Below are positions 60,448 through 64,000 of a DNA stretch of 64,000 nt, piece after piece. The stretch spans positions 1-64,000 of the forward strand of contig NZ_JAGDFV010000018.1 of the NCBI RefSeq assembly GCF_017497985.1, written 5' to 3'. The notes beneath the pieces are model-generated. The model was not told the DNA's origin. It did not search any database and saw nothing but the letters and a program-made list of their open reading frames with translations. Source of the stretch: Meiothermus sp. CFH 77666. GTDB taxonomy: Bacteria; Deinococcota; Deinococci; Deinococcales; Thermaceae. A program made the position numbers and the translations under genes. Each line of letters starts with the position of its first letter. Within the stretch, counting starts at the first letter, position 1.

Positions 60448-61185
60448 ATGTACACCGAATATCACAAGTGGTACAGCCCCGCCCTGGGGCAGGACATGGA
60501 GCTAAAGCTCTACGGCCACTACGGCCAGCCGGTTATTGTTTTCCCGGCCCAGAACGGACGCTGGTACGACTGGGAAGGCCACGCCGGGATGGCCCAGGCC
60601 CTTGCGCCCATGATCGAGGCGGGGCGGGTCAAGTTTTTTTGTGTGGACGGCATAGACTGGCAAAGCTGGACCAACAAGAGCATCCCCCCCTGGGAACGGG
60701 CCCGCCGCCACAACGACTACGATGCCTACATCATGCAGGAGGTAGTACCCTTCGTGCAGAAGAACACCGGCCTTCCGACCATGTGGGTCACGGGGTGCAG
60801 CATGGGGGCGTTTCATTCGGCCAACTTCTTCTTCAAATACCCCGAGGTGTTCGATGGCCTGATTGCTTTATCGGGGCTGTATCAGGTGGGGGGCTTTGTG
60901 GGAGATGAAGGGGGTATGGATGCCTACTTCAACTCGCCCCTGTGGTACTTGCGCAACCTGACCGACGAGGACAAGCTCAACGCCTACCGGCGCAACAAGA
61001 TTGTGTTTGCGGTGGGGCAGGGGCGCTGGGAGGAGGAGTGCATTCGCGACACGCGTGAGATGCAAGCCCTGCTACACGAAAAGGGCGTGTACGCCACCTT
61101 CGACTACTGGGGCCACGACGTGGATCACGACTGGCCCTGGTGGCAGAAGATGCTGCCGTATGAGCTCGAGCGTCTGGGCGTTTGA
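60448..61185 (+). CDS. Esterase D/FrmB-like alpha/beta hydrolase (COG4947-type)
   Basis: 245 aa from the ATG at 60448, with GAGG 4-5 nt upstream; an in-frame TTG two codons earlier is less likely. MYTEYHKWYSPALGQDMELKLYGHYGQPVIVFPAQNGRWYDWEG is the family N-terminus; nucleophile elbow GCSMGAFHS near residues 113-121; catalytic His in WGHDVDHDW. A carboxylesterase fold; substrate unknown. Third gene of the cluster. Confidence 0.85.
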   Translation: MYTEYHKWYSPALGQDMELKLYGHYGQPVIVFPAQNGRWYDWEGHAGMAQALAPMIEAGRVKFFCVDGIDWQSWTNKSIPPWERARRHNDYDAYIMQEVVPFVQKNTGLPTMWVTGCSMGAFHSANFFFKYPEVFDGLIALSGLYQVGGFVGDEGGMDAYFNSPLWYLRNLTDEDKLNAYRRNKIVFAVGQGRWEEECIRDTREMQALLHEKGVYATFDYWGHDVDHDWPWWQKMLPYELERLGV

Positions 61186-61274
61186 TATGAAGTTACGGAT
61201 AACGGCTCCGTCAATGGCACAAGGATTGTCGAATCCAACAACCAGTACACCTGACATTGCGCGGAGGCTTAAGC

Positions 61275-61545
61275 CGACGAGGAATCTGGTGCGGTGCAGG
61301 GCTGGTGATTGTTGGGGATGGTAGTGCATCCGATTCCTCACTGCGCTCGGGATGACACTTTTGACTGGGTTTTTGTGCCTATCGCGCCATCGTTCTGAAT
61401 ATCTGGAAACCTCGTCTTTGCTGGAGGGTTTCTTGCGAGGAGGCTATCGGCCTGCGAAGTAATCCAGAAGGGTGTCGCCAATACTGTGGGCTCGAGGGGT
61501 AATCTGAATTGCTTGCCCTATGGCTTCGTTTCAGGGTCGCAATGG
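61275..61545. repeat. Degenerate GTCATTCC- and GCAATCCAG-type repeats
   Basis: CGAGGAATCTGGTGC...CCGATTCCTCACTGCGCTCGGGATGAC (about 61299-61353) and TTGCGAGGAGGC...CGAAGTAATCCAGAAG...CTGAATTGCTTGCCC (about 61431-61520). Decayed copies of the two dispersed families at 54886 and 51604. They fill much of the 499-bp gap between the esterase and mrpG; no gene is seen there. Confidence 0.45.
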
Positions 61546-61602
61546 AAAATACGATGATCTGAATGGCTTTCTTATACCAACTCTGCGCGTGAGCGGCGCT
61601 AA

Positions 61603-61636
61603 ACGCGCCCCTCACTTGCCGCGCCAGGGGGCGCGT
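61603..61636 (-). terminator. Probable terminator of the mrp operon
   Basis: ACGCGCCCC and GGGGCGCGT, a 9-bp perfect stem; on the minus strand it ends GTTTAG, so the U-tract is short. About 50 bp after mrpG. Confidence 0.5.
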
Positions 61637-61684
61637 CCGAGGGTCTCTTATATCGTTTTGGGTCACTTCTGAGCAGATTTGGTA

Positions 61685-62068
61685 TTACGATTCGGTGTGG
61701 CTCGTTGGCGTGGTTTTTTCCACCGACTCGAGCTTGTGGTTTTTCTGGTAGTGCCCGGCCAGTTCGTCGATGTAGGTGTCCTGGCAGGGCTTGACCCCCG
61801 AGAGGTAGGCCGCCCGGCCCAGGGCATGGGCGGCTACCGGCGCGGTCAGGATGATGAAAGCCAGGGCCGACAGGGCCCGGGCCGCTACCGAGAGCTCCTG
61901 GTAGAACACCGCTACTGCCACCAGAATCAGCCCTACTCCCAACGTGCCCGCTTTGGAGGTGGCGTGCATGCGGTTGTAGAGGTCGGGCATCCGTACCACC
62001 CCGATGGCCGCGATGAAGAGGAAAAAAATGCCCACGGAAACCAGCGCGTATACCAGCAGATCTACCAT
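61685..62068 (-). CDS. mrpG: Na+/H+ antiporter subunit MrpG
   Basis: 127 aa with three transmembrane helices; IGVVRMPDLYNRMHATSKAGTLGVGLILVAVAVFY is the MrpG/PhaG signature. Accessory subunit of the multi-subunit Mrp antiporter, last gene of the operon, with a basic soluble tail. Separated by 2 bp from mrpF. Confidence 0.93.
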   Translation of the reverse strand: MVDLLVYALVSVGIFFLFIAAIGVVRMPDLYNRMHATSKAGTLGVGLILVAVAVFYQELSVAARALSALAFIILTAPVAAHALGRAAYLSGVKPCQDTYIDELAGHYQKNHKLESVEKTTPTSHTES

Positions 62069-62070
62069 GC

Positions 62071-62337
62071 TCAGTCTCCCTTGTGGCCCCGGTACTCGAT
62101 GTAGCGGGCCAGGCCCAGCGTGGCCAGAAAAGCAAACAGGGCCAGCGCGATGGCCACATCCAGGAAGGCGGTCTGGCCGCTGACCAGGGCATAGAGTGCG
62201 GCCATGGCCACCGCCACCGAGGTAATCAGGTCGAGGCCCACCACCCGGTCGGGCAGGGTGGGGCCCTTGACCAGCCGGTACAGGGCGAAGGGCAGGGTCA
62301 GGGTCAGGGCCAGCAGGGCCCCTTCCAGAAAACTCAT
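62071..62337 (-). CDS. mrpF: Na+/H+ antiporter subunit MrpF
   Basis: 88 aa, three helices. FALYRLVKGPTLPDRVVGLDLITSVAVAMAALYAL and FLDVAIALALFAFLATLGLARYIEYRG match MrpF. Four-bp overlap with mrpE (ATGA). Confidence 0.93.
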   Translation of the reverse strand: MSFLEGALLALTLTLPFALYRLVKGPTLPDRVVGLDLITSVAVAMAALYALVSGQTAFLDVAIALALFAFLATLGLARYIEYRGHKGD

Positions 62338-62813
62338 TGGGTCACCTCCAGCACGGCTTTTTCCAGGCTATCGTGGGTGGACTGGATGACCGCCTGGGGG
62401 TCGTCCACGAACATCCCGTGCACGTAGAGCACCTTGCGGTCGGTGGAGACGTCCAGGCTCAGGGTGCCGGGTGTGAGGGTAATCAGGTTGGCCAGCAGGG
62501 TGATTTCCAGGTCGCTCTTGACGGTGAGAGGGTAGGCGATGAAGCCGGGCTTGATGGGCATGCGGGGCGATAGCACCGCCTGGGCTACCCGCAGGCTCGA
62601 GAGCACAATCTCCCAGAGCATCAGGGCCACAAAGCGGGGGAGCTTCCAGGCCAGGGTGAAGTAGCGCCTCGAGGGGGCATCGAAGAGGGGGCGGGCCAGC
62701 AGCAGAATCAGGAAGCAGATGGCAAAGCCCACCAGGAAGTTGGAGAGGGTGAAGCTCTCCGTCACCAGCATCCAGAACACCGTCAGCACCACGTTGTACA
62801 CGAAGGCCCTCAC
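62334..62813 (-). CDS. mrpE: Na+/H+ antiporter subunit MrpE
   Basis: 159 aa. Two N-terminal helices (WMLVTESFTLSNFLVGFAICFLILLLARPLF), then the soluble part with PGFIAYPLTVKSDLEITLLANLITLTPGTLSLDVSTDRKVLYVHGMFV typical of MrpE. Needed for assembly or coupling. Overlaps mrpD by 4 bp. Confidence 0.93.
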   Translation of the reverse strand: MRAFVYNVVLTVFWMLVTESFTLSNFLVGFAICFLILLLARPLFDAPSRRYFTLAWKLPRFVALMLWEIVLSSLRVAQAVLSPRMPIKPGFIAYPLTVKSDLEITLLANLITLTPGTLSLDVSTDRKVLYVHGMFVDDPQAVIQSTHDSLEKAVLEVTQ

Positions 62814-64000
62814 CGGCTCACCCCCAGTACGGCTTCAATATAGCGGTTGGGCTCGAGGAGTTCCTGAGCCGCTGCCTGCGAGAGACCCAGGAGCGGTTCG
62901 GCCCAAAGCCCAATGCCCAGGGTGAGCAGGGCCAAAAGCGCTACCGGCAGCACCAGCCCCGGCGGGGTTGCCGAGGGGCTTAGCGGCTTGGGAGGGTTTT
63001 TCCAGAAGGCCTCAGCAAAGACCAGGCCCATTGAGAGCAGGGTCAGGAGGCCCACCAGCAGGGCCACCGTCACGATGGCGTACTGCCCGGCCTGCAAGCC
63101 TGCTGCTACCAGGGTGAACTTGGCCCAGAAGCCCGAGAAGGGCGGCAGCCCGGCCAGCGAGAAGGCCGGCAGCAAGAAGAGCACCGCCAGCCAGGGGTGG
63201 CTCCGGTAGAGCCCGCCCATCCGCACCAGCACCGTGGTGCCCTGCAAGCGCTGCAAAAGCCCCGCCAGCAGGAACAACGCCGCGATCACAATCATGTGAT
63301 TCAGGGCATAAAACACCGAGCCCGCCAGGGCCAGCGGGCTCAGGATGCCCAGGCCCATCAGCATGTAGCCGATGTGGCTCACCAGCTGGAACGAGAGCAG
63401 CCGCTTGAGCTCCCCCTGGGCCAGAGCCAGCAACACCCCCAGAAGCAGGGTTAGCCCGGCCACCCAGAGCAGCACCGTATGGGTGAAGGCGGTGTCCTGG
63501 GTAAAGAGCAGGGTGAAGACCCGGATGAGCGCGTACACCCCCACCTTGGTCAGCAGACCCGCAAACAGGGCCGAGATCATCACCGGCGGGGCCGGATAGG
63601 AGGCGGGGAGCCAGAAGAAGAAGGGAAACACCGCCGCTTTCAGGCCAAAAGCCCCCAGGAAGAGCATGGCCAGGGCCGAGAGCAAGCCCGGCGCAACCGA
63701 GCCCACCCGCGTGGCCAGGTCGGCCATGTTCAAGGCTCCGGTGGCGCCGTAGAGGAGCCCCACCGCTACCAGGAACAGAATCGAGGAGAGCAGCGAGACC
63801 GCAAAGTACTTGACCCCCCCCGTGAGCTGGGCCTTGCTGCCGCCCAGAATCATCAGCACAAACGAGGAGAGCAGCAGCACCTCGAACCAGACGTAGAGGT
63901 TGAACAGGTCGCCGGTGAGGAAGGCCCCGTTTACCCCAAAGAGCAGCAAGTGGCTGAGGGCGTAGTAGCCCAGTTGTTCGCGGGGTTGGTCGCCCTCGGC
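62810..64000 (-). CDS. mrpD: Na+/H+ antiporter subunit MrpD, C-terminal part (cut by window edge)
   Basis: 397 codons are present and the frame is open to the window edge; roughly the first 90-110 residues are missing. FGVNGAFLTGDLFNLYVWFEVLLLSSFVLMILGG, FPFFFWLPASYPAPPVMISALFAGLLTKVGVYAL (with the Lys of the proton path) and FSLAGLPPFSGFWAKF mark the NuoL/M/N-like antiporter module. With MrpA it carries the proton/sodium exchange. Upstream mrpA-C should lie beyond the window. Confidence 0.95.
   Translation of the reverse strand, partial: AEGDQPREQLGYYALSHLLLFGVNGAFLTGDLFNLYVWFEVLLLSSFVLMILGGSKAQLTGGVKYFAVSLLSSILFLVAVGLLYGATGALNMADLATRVGSVAPGLLSALAMLFLGAFGLKAAVFPFFFWLPASYPAPPVMISALFAGLLTKVGVYALIRVFTLLFTQDTAFTHTVLLWVAGLTLLLGVLLALAQGELKRLLSFQLVSHIGYMLMGLGILSPLALAGSVFYALNHMIVIAALFLLAGLLQRLQGTTVLVRMGGLYRSHPWLAVLFLLPAFSLAGLPPFSGFWAKFTLVAAGLQAGQYAIVTVALLVGLLTLLSMGLVFAEAFWKNPPKPLSPSATPPGLVLPVALLALLTLGIGLWAEPLLGLSQAAAQELLEPNRYIEAVLGVSR

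Overview
The window is GC-rich chromosomal DNA of a Thermales-type bacterium, most probably a Meiothermus. The indications are: the paired glutamate dehydrogenases GdhA/GdhB, a PilF traffic ATPase with three N-terminal GSPII/MshEN modules, MqnD of the futalosine menaquinone route, type 2 IPP isomerase, bacillithiol BshC, a Thermus-like Rex, many start codons sitting about 7 nt after a -10 box (leaderless genes), and strong over-representation of CTCGAG. The genus is inferred from gene content, not from a search.

Layout. 0-5 kb: end of an IS5-type transposase, then minus-strand spoIID-like, bshC, a Crp/Fnr regulator and mqnD. 5-7.5 kb: a holin-like protein diverging from an S24 autocleaving repressor whose nucleophile is Cys rather than Ser, an orphan ABC-2 permease and a 270-bp MITE. 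7.6-12 kb: WecA/TagO-type transferase, upp, a phosphotransferase and an MFS exporter with a TetR-like palindrome. 12-19.6 kb: TAXI-TRAP transporter, DsbB-like protein, hydroxyacid dehydrogenase, fni, initiator tRNA. 20-29.6 kb: TPR and SPOR proteins, rex, a lipoprotein, polyprenyl synthase, thioesterase, gdhA-gdhB, anmK, tRNA-Ile2. 29.6-38.7 kb: LapA-like protein, ABC ATPase, CtpA-type protease, ftsE without ftsX, hpf, pgeF, a yqeG / 30-codon Cys-rich ORF / pilF operon. 39-49 kb: zinc-finger pRiA4b-type protein, M20 peptidase, three unlike toxin-antitoxin modules (RHH-MazF, RelE/ParE-like, MntA-HepT), a DUF2513 protein, and the heat-shock genes clpB and hsp20 sharing one promoter/operator design. 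49-52.5 kb: two type IV pilins followed by an O-antigen-ligase-like protein, Uma2 nuclease, tRNA-Ala. 52.6-64 kb: P1B-4 metal ATPase with a Fur-type box, PATAN/pseudo-receiver protein, ruvB, rluD-like gene, an ATP-grasp/phosphatase/esterase cluster, and the 3' part of an mrp Na+/H+ antiporter operon.

Common threads. Type IV pili: PilF supplies assembly power, the 50.5-51.4 kb genes supply pilins and possibly a pilin glycan ligase. Stress: clpB, hsp20 and a thioredoxin are adjacent, with HspR-type sites. Nitrogen: a TAXI-TRAP transporter and the GdhA/GdhB pair.

Intergenic space is heavily colonised by small inverted-repeat elements. At least two families are demonstrably mobile, since they carry terminal inverted repeats and target-site duplications. 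The best candidates for something undescribed are the Cys-nucleophile repressor with its divergent holin-like gene, the 30-aa Cys-rich protein upstream of pilF, the ATP-grasp/phosphatase/esterase cluster, and the pilin-pilin-ligase operon with two intercistronic hairpins. No CRISPR array or rRNA operon was seen.
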